Of a DNA stretch of 28,899 nt, positions 13,352 through 22,091 are shown piece after piece (the first letter of the stretch is position 1; every line of letters begins with the position of its first letter). Source of the DNA: Colimorpha_A sp045593985 (GTDB lineage: Bacteria; Bacillota; Clostridia; Oscillospirales; CAG-272); the NCBI GenBank assembly GCA_045593985.1, contig JAZNXR010000028.1, positions 1 to 28,899 of the forward strand, written 5' to 3'. Below the pieces are notes generated by a model. The model was not told where the DNA came from, made no database searches, and was given only the letters and a program-made list of their open reading frames with translations. The translations under genes and the position numbers were made by a program.

Positions 13352-14825
13352 ACGGAATGTTTTCAATTGCCTCGCTATAATATGTGACCTTATGGGTTTC
13401 AACGATTTCGTTCTGATATTGAGTCATTATATCGGTAATATATCCGTGCTCTGCGTCTACCTTCCATTCGGGAAGCCCGTCACCGATAAAATATACGACG
13501 TGATATCCGTAATTCGTCTCAACGATTTCACAATCGCCTGCTTTTCTGTCACCGTAGATCCAGTTTTCAAACTCGGTAACCATATAGCCCGTCGGCACGT
13601 TATAGTATGCGGTTGCCTCATATGCGCTCTCATCTTCAAGACACTTTTTCTCGAGCGCCTTGAAGTCAGCCTCGGTCATATTTCCGCCCTTAAACTCGTT
13701 CAAGATCGCATTCGCCTTAGCAAGCGCTTCCGTCTTTGCGGCTTCGAGCTTGTCCTTATCGGTCTCGTAATTATCTACGTAAAAGAGGATATGTCGGCAG
13801 TCCTTGGTGATATAATCGTAATAATATGCAGGCTTGATTATACAGAAGGTTGTGTAATACTTTTCACCCTTGCTGTCCTGCTGCTCAAGAAGGAAGGTGT
13901 CGCCCGCCTTGCGCTCCAACGAAAAAGCCCACTCATAATAGAACTTATATTGTTCGGACGCTGCGCTGTCAGCATCGTAAGGCTCCGCATCAAGAATATA
14001 CTTTGAAAGTATGATCGCAGAGGATTCGGTGTTGTTTCCGCCGTCCTGCTCGATTGCAACGATTCCGTTTTTGAAGGCATCAACGGTCTTGCTTTGACTA
14101 AGGAAGCTTTCAGCTCTCGTCTTTGAATCAAGAATTGCAGCCTCAATCTCCTCCTCGCTTGCTCCTGTGTCGTATTCCGGGAAGAAGCCGTACTGGATAA
14201 CGTCGATCATAAGGAATTTTTCGGGATGCTCGTCACGATACTTTATAAGATCTTCATCGGTATATTCTATCGAGCTTGCGTGAGTGTTCATAAAGCTGTA
14301 AGAAAGCTGCTGTATCGTAACACACTTTTTGAAGGTTTCGGTTGTGACTTCTTCAATATAATACTCGGCAAGAAGCTCGTCAAGGCTACTGTAATCATTT
14401 TTAACGGCATTATCAGACAATTCTTTGATATAAGTGTCAATTTCAGCAAGCTGCGCCTCCGTCAGCGCAAAGCCCTCAGCATAAGCAGCCTCGCAGGCAG
14501 CAAGAAGCTGATTTATCTGCATATTTGCCATATCGGCAAAATATTCAAACCAGGTTTTTTCGCTGTCAAAGGCGCAAGGCGAGGTCTGTTCCCCAAGAGA
14601 CAGAGTCATATCGTATCCGTACATCGGAAGATAATCCGAATACTGACCTACGTAGTCGTAGAGGAAAAAGGCATACATTGCGCCGTCTATCTCGTAATGC
14701 TCCGAACGTGCGGCAATAATAGAAGAAAGCTCGGGCTTTGTATCCCCCTTCTTCTTTTCGGCACAGGAAACAAAAAGGCAAAGCATCATAACTGATGCAA
14801 GCACAAGTGAAATTATTTTTTTCAT
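13350..14825 (-). CDS. Parvulin-type peptidyl-prolyl isomerase lipoprotein (SurA/PrsA-like)
   Basis: A 491-residue surface lipoprotein expected to help fold exported proteins outside the membrane. The signal peptide ends in lipobox LFVSC with C21. A SurA-N-like helical region follows, with a NQLLAACEAAYAEGFALTEAQLAEID block. A PPIC rotamase domain lies at about 355-470: CRHILFYVDN at its start, then the Ala/Lys helix and FKALEKKC. Its end is NYGYHVVYFIGDG. The ATG at 14825 has TTGGAG 7 nt upstream; a TTG 12 nt earlier would use that site as codons. It appears monocistronic. It is longer than B. subtilis PrsA (about 290), as is common for clostridial SurA-like lipoproteins. Prolyl isomerase activity is inferred from the domain. 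Confidence 0.82.
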   Translation of the reverse strand: MKKIISLVLASVMMLCLFVSCAEKKKGDTKPELSSIIAARSEHYEIDGAMYAFFLYDYVGQYSDYLPMYGYDMTLSLGEQTSPCAFDSEKTWFEYFADMANMQINQLLAACEAAYAEGFALTEAQLAEIDTYIKELSDNAVKNDYSSLDELLAEYYIEEVTTETFKKCVTIQQLSYSFMNTHASSIEYTDEDLIKYRDEHPEKFLMIDVIQYGFFPEYDTGASEEEIEAAILDSKTRAESFLSQSKTVDAFKNGIVAIEQDGGNNTESSAIILSKYILDAEPYDADSAASEQYKFYYEWAFSLERKAGDTFLLEQQDSKGEKYYTTFCIIKPAYYYDYITKDCRHILFYVDNYETDKDKLEAAKTEALAKANAILNEFKGGNMTEADFKALEKKCLEDESAYEATAYYNVPTGYMVTEFENWIYGDRKAGDCEIVETNYGYHVVYFIGDGLPEWKVDAEHGYITDIMTQYQNEIVETHKVTYYSEAIENIP

Positions 14826-14848
14826 AGTACACTCCAATTAATTTATCC

Positions 14849-14878
14849 AGTATATGATATCACAGAAAATGTTAACAA
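14849..14878 (-). promoter_or_regulatory. Possible promoter of the foldase gene
   Basis: On the - strand, TTGTTA (14878-14873), 18 bp, TATACT (14854-14849). The -35 is imperfect, but the position suits a short leader to the ATG at 14825. Confidence 0.45.
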
Positions 14879-14894
14879 ATCAAGTCGGGATATA

Positions 14895-14925
14895 AAAAAC
14901 GGATGCTTAAACAGCATCCGTTTTT
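14895..14925 (-). terminator. Intrinsic terminator of gdhA
   Basis: A 12-bp stem (14895-14906 with 14914-14925) and 7-nt loop, followed on the - strand by a T-run (14900-14895). It lies 14 bp beyond the gdhA stop. Confidence 0.88.
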
Positions 14926-14938
14926 ATTTGATGATTTA

Positions 14939-16291
14939 TCAGCAAACTCCCTGAGCGAGCATTGCCTCTGCAACCTTAACAAAGCCTGCGATATTAGCGC
15001 CTGCAACGAGGTCGTCTCCGAGACCGTACTGCTTTGCGGCAGATACGGAGGAATCAAATATGTTCTTCATGATCTGCTTGAGCTTGGCATCAACCTCTTC
15101 TGCAGTCCAGCTGTAACGCATCGAGTTCTGCGACATCTCAAGCCCGGAGGTAGCAACGCCGCCAGCGTTAACCGCCTTGGAGGGAGCAACGACTACGCCG
15201 TTTGCCTTAAGGAGAGCAACTGCCTCATTCGTTGTGGGCATGTTCGAAACCTCAACGTAGTACTTAACGCCATTCTTGATGATTTCCTCAGCTTCCTTAA
15301 CGTCAACCTCGTTCTGGGTTGCGCAGGGCATAAGAATGTCTGCCTTTACGCCCCAAGGCTTCTGACCTGCATAGAACGGCACGCCGAACTTATCGGCATA
15401 GTCCTGAACTCTGTTACGGCAGGATGCACGCATTTCGAGCATGAAATCGATCTTTTCCTCGGTATTGATACCGTCCTCGTCGTAAATATATCCGTCGGGG
15501 CCGGAGATGGTAACAACCTTACCGCCAAGCTCGGTAACCTTCTTAACGGTTCCCCAAGCAACGTTTCCGAAGCCCGAAACCGCAAAGGTCTTGCCCTTGA
15601 TATCGTCGCCGAAGTGCTTGAGCATTTCAACGGTGTAGTATACAGCGCCGTATCCGGTAGCCTCAGGACGGATAAGAGATCCGCCGAAGGAAAGTCCCTT
15701 ACCGGTAAGAACGCCGGTAAACTCGTTGCGAAGGCGCTTATACTGACCAAACATATAGCCAACCTCACGCGCGCCAACGCCGATGTCACCTGCGGGAACG
15801 TCTGTATCAGCTCCGATATGCTTCGACAGCTCAGTCATGAAGGACTGGCAGAAGCGCATAACCTCTCCGTCGCTCTTTCCGCGAGGATCGAAGTTTGCGC
15901 CGCCCTTGCCGCCGCCCATAGGAAGGGTGGTAAGGGAATTCTTGAAGGTCTGCTCGAAGCCAAGGAATTTCATAATAGAAAGATTTACAGAAGGATGGAA
16001 GCGGATGCCGCCCTTGTACGGACCGATTGCGGAGTTAAACTGAACACGGTAGCCCTTGTTAACCTGGACGTTTCCGTTATCGTCAACCCACGGAACACGG
16101 AAGGAGACAGTTCTTTCAGGCTCAACCATTCTGTCAACAACTCCCGCCTTAACGAGGTCGGGACGCTGCTCGATAACCGGCTGGATAGATTCGAGAACTT
16201 CCTTTACGGTCTGGTGAAACTCGGTTTCACCGGGATTGTCACGTACTACCTTTTCATATACGTTTTTAAGATACTCGTTTGTGAATGCCAT
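14939..16291 (-). CDS. gdhA: NADP-type glutamate dehydrogenase, hexameric
   Basis: A 450-residue cytoplasmic enzyme that interconverts 2-oxoglutarate plus ammonia with glutamate. Seen in order: the substrate-binding block KGGIRFHPSVN (about 93-103), PMGGGKGGANFDPRGKSD with the catalytic lysine (about 123-140), and the Rossmann dinucleotide loop SGFGNVAWG (about 236-244). The C-terminal segment keeps SQNSMRYSW. Size and sequence match the 450-residue GdhA class that usually prefers NADPH and assimilates ammonia; cofactor choice is inferred from the class. An AGGAGGAA site just upstream, a perfect promoter and a terminator show a single, strongly expressed gene. The long open frame on the opposite strand is an echo of its codon bias. 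Confidence 0.97.
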   Translation of the reverse strand: MAFTNEYLKNVYEKVVRDNPGETEFHQTVKEVLESIQPVIEQRPDLVKAGVVDRMVEPERTVSFRVPWVDDNGNVQVNKGYRVQFNSAIGPYKGGIRFHPSVNLSIMKFLGFEQTFKNSLTTLPMGGGKGGANFDPRGKSDGEVMRFCQSFMTELSKHIGADTDVPAGDIGVGAREVGYMFGQYKRLRNEFTGVLTGKGLSFGGSLIRPEATGYGAVYYTVEMLKHFGDDIKGKTFAVSGFGNVAWGTVKKVTELGGKVVTISGPDGYIYDEDGINTEEKIDFMLEMRASCRNRVQDYADKFGVPFYAGQKPWGVKADILMPCATQNEVDVKEAEEIIKNGVKYYVEVSNMPTTNEAVALLKANGVVVAPSKAVNAGGVATSGLEMSQNSMRYSWTAEEVDAKLKQIMKNIFDSSVSAAKQYGLGDDLVAGANIAGFVKVAEAMLAQGVC

Positions 16292-16345
16292 AATTTCTTC
16301 CTCCTGAAGAACCGAATAATCGGTGATTATTAAAAAGATGAGTTA

Positions 16346-16374
16346 ATTATACAGTTTTCACTTTACTTTGTCAA
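16346..16374 (-). promoter_or_regulatory. Consensus sigma-A promoter of gdhA
   Basis: On the - strand, TTGACA (16374-16369), 17 bp, TATAAT (16351-16346), a perfect match about 55 bp before the start codon. It predicts high vegetative expression. Confidence 0.92.
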
Positions 16375-16553
16375 TAGGAAAAAACTCTTTTTTGAATTTT
16401 TTGTTCCTCAAACTTGTAAAAAATGACGGCTTTTTGCCGTTTTGACCTTATATAATGATTTTTTTGACGGCGCATCTTTCATTTTCCATCGTTTTTTGTC
16501 TGTTCTAAAAGTACGGAAGCGGAATATAAATTGTATAACGAAAGGATCAGAGA
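16375..16553 (+). other. Leader region before spoVB, promoter not clear
   Basis: AT-rich sequence between the gdhA promoter and spoVB. It has a TATAAT at 16451-16456 without a well-placed -35, a short ACGGC/GCCGT hairpin (about 16425-16440), and GTATAAC near 16530. Sporulation genes are often under sigma-E or sigma-G, whose boxes are too loose to assign by eye. Confidence 0.4.
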
Positions 16554-18095
16554 ATGAAAAACGCACGGCTTTTTATTTTTAACGGACTTATTCTGACCGC
16601 CGCATCGCTTCTGTTACGAACTCTCGGTGTTGGCTTCAACATATTTATAACCTCCCGCGTCGGAGAGATCGGCACGGGACTTTTTCAGCTTGTGATGTCG
16701 GTGTACTCCCCTGCCCTTTCCCTTGCGAGTGCCGGAACGTCACTCGCATCGTCACGTCTTGTTGCAGAGGAAATCGGAAAAAAACGGGGAAATCCTCGCG
16801 CGGTTTTGCTCAGATGCATCGTTATTTCGCAGTTATCCTCGATACCGATTGCGCTTGCGCTGTTTTGCCTTGCTCCGTATATATCCGCATCCTGGCTCGG
16901 AAGCAAAAGTGCTATTCAGCTGCTCAGAATGCTTTCGATCGGGCTTCCCTTTATCTCGCTTTCTTCCTGCATAAACGGATTTTTTATCGCTCTGCGCAAA
17001 GCGAAAAACACCGCCACCGTGCAGATATCAGAACAGCTTTTTAAAATGCTGATCACCTTCATTTTAATATACAGTATGGCAGAGCGTTCCGATTTGTGCC
17101 TTCTTCTCGTTGTCTTTGCAAACGTATGCTCCGACATTTTCTCCGTTGTAATTTCTCTATCCTTGTGCTCAAGAGAAGCGAAAACGCTTCCAAAGCGGCA
17201 AAGGACAAGAGGCGGCATTTCCGCTTCGGTGCTTGCAATTACGCTTCCGGTTTCAATAAGCTCGTTTTTAAGGTCGGCGCTGACCGCGCTTGAGCATATT
17301 CTGATACCTAAAGGACTTCGGAAAAGCGGGCTGTCCTACGGCGCATCAATGGCGGCTTACGGCGTGCTTAACGGAATGGCGCTTCCGATAATAATGTTCC
17401 CCGCATCGTTTTTATATTCGTTTTCCTCCCTAACAGTTCCCGAAATGGCTGAAGCAAATGAGCGAGGGGATAAGGCGGAAATAATTACCAAAATGAAACA
17501 AATCCTCTCGGCATTTCTCTTTTTCTCGGTCGGTGCGGCAGGACTGATTTTCGCTTACGGCTCAGATCTCGGTCAGGCAATTTACAAAAGCGATAAGGTT
17601 GGATATTATCTTCATATTTTAGCGCCGCTTATTCCGATCATGTACCTTGATAATATCTGCGATTCAATGCTTAAAGGTCTCGGCGAACAGCTATTCACCA
17701 TGAAGGTGAACGTAATTGATGCCGCATCCTGCGTTTTATGCGTATTTTTTCTCGTACCGAAAGTCGGAATAATGGGCTACGTTGCGGTAATTCTTTTGAG
17801 CGAGCTTATAAATTTCGGCTTTTCGATCTTCCGTCTTAAAAAAATTACAGGCGAAAAAACAGGACTTCTTTCAAGTCTGCCGAAATCGCTGATTTCAATT
17901 TTGCTTGCAATTTTAATAACAAAACCGATAGCTTTACTTATAACTAATCCCGCACTTCGTTCAACAGTGGGAATTGCGTTTGGAGCATTGATCTATGCGG
18001 TGATCCTCTCTCTGAAAAAGATAAGGGACAAGGTAATAAAAGCCAAGGCATTACCATATAATGGAACAAGAAAAAGGACGGGAGCTTGTAGGTGA
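16554..18095 (+). CDS. spoVB: SpoVB-type lipid-linked oligosaccharide flippase (MurJ/MOP superfamily)
   Basis: A 513-residue polytopic membrane protein of the polysaccharide-transporter branch of the MOP superfamily, with about 12-14 hydrophobic helices. The opening RLFIFNGLILTAASLLLRTLGVGFNIFITSRVGEIGTGLFQL resembles SpoVB, which is required for spore cortex peptidoglycan and probably moves lipid II. Its stop overlaps the start of spoIIIAA by 4 nt, which places it in the sporulation operon and supports the SpoVB call over other flippases. A GAAAGGA site precedes the ATG by about 6 nt. The MOP fold is certain; the lipid substrate is inferred. Confidence 0.88.
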   Translation: MKNARLFIFNGLILTAASLLLRTLGVGFNIFITSRVGEIGTGLFQLVMSVYSPALSLASAGTSLASSRLVAEEIGKKRGNPRAVLLRCIVISQLSSIPIALALFCLAPYISASWLGSKSAIQLLRMLSIGLPFISLSSCINGFFIALRKAKNTATVQISEQLFKMLITFILIYSMAERSDLCLLLVVFANVCSDIFSVVISLSLCSREAKTLPKRQRTRGGISASVLAITLPVSISSFLRSALTALEHILIPKGLRKSGLSYGASMAAYGVLNGMALPIIMFPASFLYSFSSLTVPEMAEANERGDKAEIITKMKQILSAFLFFSVGAAGLIFAYGSDLGQAIYKSDKVGYYLHILAPLIPIMYLDNICDSMLKGLGEQLFTMKVNVIDAASCVLCVFFLVPKVGIMGYVAVILLSELINFGFSIFRLKKITGEKTGLLSSLPKSLISILLAILITKPIALLITNPALRSTVGIAFGALIYAVILSLKKIRDKVIKAKALPYNGTRKRTGACR

Positions 18096-18928
18096 TAAAC
18101 GAAATCCTTGCCTGCTTACCGAAAAGAATTTCGGAGCAGCTTCTTAAATATGACCTTTCGGCAATTAACGAAATAAGGCTTGCCGTCGACCGCCCAATCA
18201 CTCTCACGGTAGGCGAAAAAAGCCATCTTTCGGGGGAAACGCTGTCAAAAGAGGAAATGACCGTAACGATAGCAAACTTCTGCCACGGCTCGCTTCATTC
18301 TTTTGAAAAAACAATGGCGAAGGGATACATTCCTTTAAGTAACGGCTGCCGTGTCGGCGTTTGCGGAAAATACTCCGAGGGGAGTATAACGGAGATAACC
18401 TCTGCCGTTATCCGCATACCTCGAAGCATTTACGGCATAGGCGTCCCCTTATGCAAGCGTATTATCACGCAAAGCGGCGGTATGCTTATCTACTCTCCGC
18501 CCGGAGTCGGAAAAACGACGCTTCTTCGTGATATTGCATCGTCACTTTCCTCACCGCCGTATCTTAAACGCGTTTCGGTAATTGACTCGCGAAATGAGAT
18601 CTATCGCCCCGATGCCTTCAAGCATTCGATTGCGGATATTTACAATTCTTATCCCAAAAGCATCGGCATTGAGCTTGCGGTCAGAACAATGTCGCCCGAG
18701 TACGTCGTCTGCGACGAGCTTGGAAGCTCCGAGGCGGACTCGATTCTATCGACACAATCGTTCGGAGTGCCGCTTATTGCAAGCGCTCATGCGCCGTCAC
18801 TCGATGTGCTTCTGCGACGAAGGGTTTTTAATGAGCTTGACAAAAACGGGGTTTTCTCCCTTTATGTAGGAATTAGGCGCGAGGGATACGGATTCACCTT
18901 TGATATCACCGAAAGGACATCCTCATGA
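18092..18928 (+). CDS. spoIIIAA: Stage III sporulation protein AA, secretion-type ATPase
   Basis: A 278-residue cytoplasmic ATPase that powers the SpoIIIA-SpoIIQ channel (feeding tube) between mother cell and forespore. The Walker A motif PPGVGKTT is at 136-143, and EYVVCDELGSSEADSI is the Walker B region, as in type II/IV secretion ATPases. The GTG start at 18092 overlaps the spoVB stop and has GGGAG about 8 nt upstream. The N-terminal CLPKRISEQLL region is typical of SpoIIIAA. All eight spoIIIA genes follow in canonical order. Confidence 0.95.
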   Translation: MINEILACLPKRISEQLLKYDLSAINEIRLAVDRPITLTVGEKSHLSGETLSKEEMTVTIANFCHGSLHSFEKTMAKGYIPLSNGCRVGVCGKYSEGSITEITSAVIRIPRSIYGIGVPLCKRIITQSGGMLIYSPPGVGKTTLLRDIASSLSSPPYLKRVSVIDSRNEIYRPDAFKHSIADIYNSYPKSIGIELAVRTMSPEYVVCDELGSSEADSILSTQSFGVPLIASAHAPSLDVLLRRRVFNELDKNGVFSLYVGIRREGYGFTFDITERTSS

Positions 18929-19407
18929 TTACAGCAGCAGGCATCACAATATTGTCCCTTTCTATAATTGGATTTGGGGTTTCTTACGGCAAGGAATTAA
19001 AGAACGAAAAGCTGTGTGTCGACGGTCTTATTGCGCTTGCCGAAAGAATAAATACACGAATACGGTGCTTTCGCCAAGGGATCGACGAGATCTTTGACGG
19101 CTTTACGGATCCGTATCTCGACTCGATAGGCTTTACAGCAGATCTAAAACAAAACGGGCTTTTGAATGCACTGAAAAACAATGAGGAAAGGCTATCGGTT
19201 TCCCGCGATATTATAGTTGAGGCAAAGAAATTTGCACAAAGCCTCGGCAAAAGCTATTATGAAGAGCAGTTGACGCTCTGTTCGGAGTTTCTTTCGTTTC
19301 TCAAGGATCAAGGGGAGAAGATCAAAGAGGGATTACCTACAAAGGTCAAGCTCTCAATAACCCTCTCTTGCGCCCTATCAGCTCTTAGTGCAATTCTCTT
19401 TCTTTAA
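18925..19407 (+). CDS. spoIIIAB: Stage III sporulation protein AB
   Basis: A 160-residue protein with an N-terminal membrane helix (ITILSLSIIGFGVSYGKEL) and a C-terminal one (LSITLSCALSALSAILFL), and a helical middle; SpoIIIAB resembles the GspF inner-membrane platform of type II secretion. It overlaps spoIIIAA by ATGA. Sequence similarity is modest, but position and length (about 170 in B. subtilis) make the call firm. Confidence 0.92.
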   Translation: MITAAGITILSLSIIGFGVSYGKELKNEKLCVDGLIALAERINTRIRCFRQGIDEIFDGFTDPYLDSIGFTADLKQNGLLNALKNNEERLSVSRDIIVEAKKFAQSLGKSYYEEQLTLCSEFLSFLKDQGEKIKEGLPTKVKLSITLSCALSALSAILFL

Positions 19408-19433
19408 ACGTAATAAAAGAAAGGAAGGACAAA

Positions 19434-19628
19434 ATGGATATCAGCTTGATTCTGAAAGCGGCAGGCGTCGGACTTATCGTCAGCGTTATCTGCCAGATAC
19501 TCAATAAATCCGGACGAGACGAGCAGTCTATGCTCGTATCAATAGCCGGAGTTATCATAGTTCTTCTTATGCTCGTCAAGGAGCTTGGCTCGCTGATCAC
19601 CTCGATAAAGACGATTTTCGGACTATGA
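19434..19628 (+). CDS. spoIIIAC: Stage III sporulation protein AC
   Basis: A 64-residue membrane protein with two helices (ILKAAGVGLIVSVICQIL and MLVSIAGVIIVLLMLVKEL), the usual size of SpoIIIAC. It has a Gln-Ile-Leu-Asn-Lys-Ser-Gly-Arg-Asp-Glu loop shared by the family. An AAAGGAAGG site lies upstream, and its TGA overlaps the ATG of spoIIIAD. Confidence 0.95.
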   Translation: MDISLILKAAGVGLIVSVICQILNKSGRDEQSMLVSIAGVIIVLLMLVKELGSLITSIKTIFGL

Positions 19629-20011
19629 CTATGCTTTTTAAACTTTGCTCATGCGCCTTGATTGCCGTAGTTTGCTCGGTTGCGCTGAAAAGCACAGCGA
19701 AAGATTTTGCAGTCATATTTGCAGCCTTTTCCTCTGTACTCATTATGGGAGCAGTAATTGCACGTTTTTCGGGCGCGATCAAAGCGGTATCATTAATGAT
19801 GAACGAAAGCGGCGCTAATACATACGGGGCAGTAATGCTTAAAGCGCTTGGAATAGGAATTATCGTAAATACGGTAAGCAGCATCTGCCGTGACACAGGT
19901 GAAAGCTCGCTCGGAAACGGAGTCGAGCTTGCAGGTAAAATTGAGATTTTGCTAATTTGCCTGCCGATAATAACCGAAACGCTGTCGCTTATTAAGGAGC
20001 TGCTTTCATGA
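19625..20011 (+). CDS. spoIIIAD: Stage III sporulation protein AD
   Basis: A 128-residue protein with three or four hydrophobic helices, the family size. It shares the fold type of SpoIIIAC in its first half. ATGA overlaps link it to spoIIIAC upstream and spoIIIAE downstream. A second ATG two codons later is possible as the start. Confidence 0.93.
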   Translation: MTMLFKLCSCALIAVVCSVALKSTAKDFAVIFAAFSSVLIMGAVIARFSGAIKAVSLMMNESGANTYGAVMLKALGIGIIVNTVSSICRDTGESSLGNGVELAGKIEILLICLPIITETLSLIKELLS

Positions 20012-21111
20012 GGACGGTAATTTTTTTACTGACCTTCATATTGCTCTTTTCACTGCCGACATCGGCTTATGCAGAAGGCGAGCTGAAGGACATTTATGAA
20101 GGACTGCCGAGCGATATAAACGAGCTAATGCCCGAAAGCTTTGATGATGAGATTAAAAATGACGGCGGGACAAGCGCAATCAAGCTTTTCAGCGTTCCGT
20201 TTTTCATTTCGTTCTTTACTAAATCTCTTAATCTTGCGTTATCCGACAGCGCTCCGATGCTTTTGAATCTGACCGTCACCGTTCTTCTCTCTGCATTGCT
20301 GTCATCCTTTTCAAAGGATGGCGGAAGTGTCGGAAAGGCTATGACCTTTGCTTCAGGCGTAGCTCTATGCTTCTCTTGCATTTCGGTAATAAAGCCGCTA
20401 TATGAGGATTGCATAGCAACCGTCGAGGTTGTAAGCGGAATAATTAAAGTTTCTCTGCCCATTATGACGTCAATTTCCCTGTCGGGCGGTCAAATTGCCT
20501 CATCAGAGGCAAATTCGGCGTTTTTAAGCGCAGTTCTTGCTCTTACCGAGGAAATAGGCAAGCAGGTTTTAACGCCGGTTATTGCCGTTTCAATCGCCTT
20601 AGCCACGGTCTCGACGTTCATGCGAAGCTCAGGCATTGATCTTGGCCACGTGGTAAGCTCTGTTAAAAAGATATTCGTCTTTTTCATATCGGCTTTGTCG
20701 ACAGTTCTTTGCTGCATAATGGCGTTCCAGACCGTTATCGCAAAAGGCTCCGACACTCTTCTTTTGCGGAGCATCAAATTCGCATCGGGCAATTCGATAC
20801 CGATTGTCGGAGCTTCGCTCTCCGAGGCAATGGGAACATATATTTCGGGTATTTCCCTCATCAAAAGCTCGGCAGGAACGTTGATTGCCGCAGCAATAGC
20901 GCTTGCCGCGCTTCCGATGATACTTAAGCTCTTTGCCGCCAAGCTTTCATTAAGCTTCGTCGGATTTATCTCCGACACTCTCGGACTTAACGGCTCGATA
21001 ATCCGGGATTTTGTATCGATATGCGATATGCTTATAGCGGTGGCAACAACAAGCTCTGTTATTTTCGTTATTTCAATGGGGCTGTTTGCCTCAGTATTAC
21101 CGAGTGTTTGA
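20008..21111 (+). CDS. spoIIIAE: Stage III sporulation protein AE
   Basis: A 367-residue polytopic membrane protein with a signal-like N terminus (TVIFLLTFILLFSLPTSAYA) and a short outer acidic segment, then about seven helices. The length is near that of B. subtilis SpoIIIAE (about 400). It is the largest membrane part of the SpoIIIA complex. Conserved Gly/Ser-rich helices such as GNSIPIVGASLSEAMGTYISGI are visible. It overlaps spoIIIAD by ATGA and ends 1 nt before spoIIIAF. Confidence 0.95.
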   Translation: MRTVIFLLTFILLFSLPTSAYAEGELKDIYEGLPSDINELMPESFDDEIKNDGGTSAIKLFSVPFFISFFTKSLNLALSDSAPMLLNLTVTVLLSALLSSFSKDGGSVGKAMTFASGVALCFSCISVIKPLYEDCIATVEVVSGIIKVSLPIMTSISLSGGQIASSEANSAFLSAVLALTEEIGKQVLTPVIAVSIALATVSTFMRSSGIDLGHVVSSVKKIFVFFISALSTVLCCIMAFQTVIAKGSDTLLLRSIKFASGNSIPIVGASLSEAMGTYISGISLIKSSAGTLIAAAIALAALPMILKLFAAKLSLSFVGFISDTLGLNGSIIRDFVSICDMLIAVATTSSVIFVISMGLFASVLPSV

Positions 21112-21112
21112 T

Positions 21113-21562
21113 ATGAAGGAACTTCTATTTTCAATAATGAGTGTATCTATCTGCGCCGCAGTGATATCCATGCTTTCTCCCGAAAACGAAGCAATGAAAA
21201 AACAGATATCGTTCGTCTGCGCCCTTATGATCTGCGCCTCACTTACCCTTCCCATCATACGGCTTATAACAGGCGAAAAGGGCGGTCTTGATCTGTCTCT
21301 GCCGAAGAGCGAAACGACAGAAAGGCCAGAGGCTCTTGACACTATAATTAACGCAGCAAAAGAAAAGATCTGCGACAACATGGAAAAGGTCGCAGAAAAC
21401 CGATTCGGAATCAAAAATGCCGTTCTGACATTGACTCTCGACACTACGGATAAGGAAAACATTAAGATCATTTCGGGAGTTCTTGAGGGCGAGGGCGACA
21501 TAAAGGAGGCGGCGCAATACATAGGAAAGGAGCTTGGCTGTGAAATCGGATACGAAGAATGA
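21113..21562 (+). CDS. spoIIIAF: Stage III sporulation protein AF
   Basis: A 149-residue protein with two N-terminal membrane helices and a soluble C-terminal ring-forming domain (about 85-149) of the type seen in SpoIIIAF. The ATG at 21113 follows the spoIIIAE stop directly; a start 27 nt upstream would overlap that gene and lacks support. Its 3' end overlaps spoIIIAG by 23 nt. Confidence 0.9.
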   Translation: MKELLFSIMSVSICAAVISMLSPENEAMKKQISFVCALMICASLTLPIIRLITGEKGGLDLSLPKSETTERPEALDTIINAAKEKICDNMEKVAENRFGIKNAVLTLTLDTTDKENIKIISGVLEGEGDIKEAAQYIGKELGCEIGYEE

Positions 21563-22052
21563 TGAAAAAGGACTTTTCGGATCATTATTCAAGAGCAAAA
21601 AAGCAACAGTCTTGCTTGTTATCGGAGTAATTGCAGGACTGATCCTGATTTTCATTGGCAGTGGTGACGGAAAAAGTGAGCAGCTCGCCGCGCCGGAATT
21701 AACGGATCAAATCAGTATATCGGACGAATATATCAAAAATCTTGAGATTCGTGTAACTCAAATTTTATCGAAAATGGATGGAATTTCGAACGTATCCGTC
21801 ATAATAACCGCAGATTCAGGTATAGAAACAGTCTATGCGAAAAACGAGCGCTATGACAGCGGCTCGCTTAGCGAAAAGGAGTATGTGATCATTGACGATA
21901 ATCCGATCAGCATCACGCTTGTTTATCCGAAGATCCGAGGTGTGGCTATCGTATGCACCGGGGGAAGCAACCCAATAAATCAAGAGAGAATTTCAAAGCT
22001 CATTTCTTCCCTTTTCGACATTGCGCAAAATCAGGTATATATAAGCGGCTGA
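21540..22052 (+). CDS. spoIIIAG: Stage III sporulation protein AG
   Basis: A 170-residue protein with one membrane helix (ATVLLVIGVIAGLILIFIGSG, about 22-42) and an outer ring-building domain with LEIRVTQILSKMDGISNVSVIITADSG. It forms the large ring of the mother-cell side of the channel in B. subtilis. The GTG at 21540 is preferred because AGGAG ends 7 nt before it; a TTG at 21534 would sit 1 nt from the site. The outer domain appears shorter than in B. subtilis (total about 229). Confidence 0.92.
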   Translation: MKSDTKNDEKGLFGSLFKSKKATVLLVIGVIAGLILIFIGSGDGKSEQLAAPELTDQISISDEYIKNLEIRVTQILSKMDGISNVSVIITADSGIETVYAKNERYDSGSLSEKEYVIIDDNPISITLVYPKIRGVAIVCTGGSNPINQERISKLISSLFDIAQNQVYISG

Positions 22053-22091
22053 CGGCATATATTTTAACAAACTAACTTTCGGAGGAATCTT

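Noticed and set aside
14903..16333. 476-codon + strand open frame opposite gdhA
   Set aside because: gdhA is unmistakable on the - strand with promoter and terminator. The opposite frame is a codon-bias shadow and runs across the gdhA terminator and promoter.
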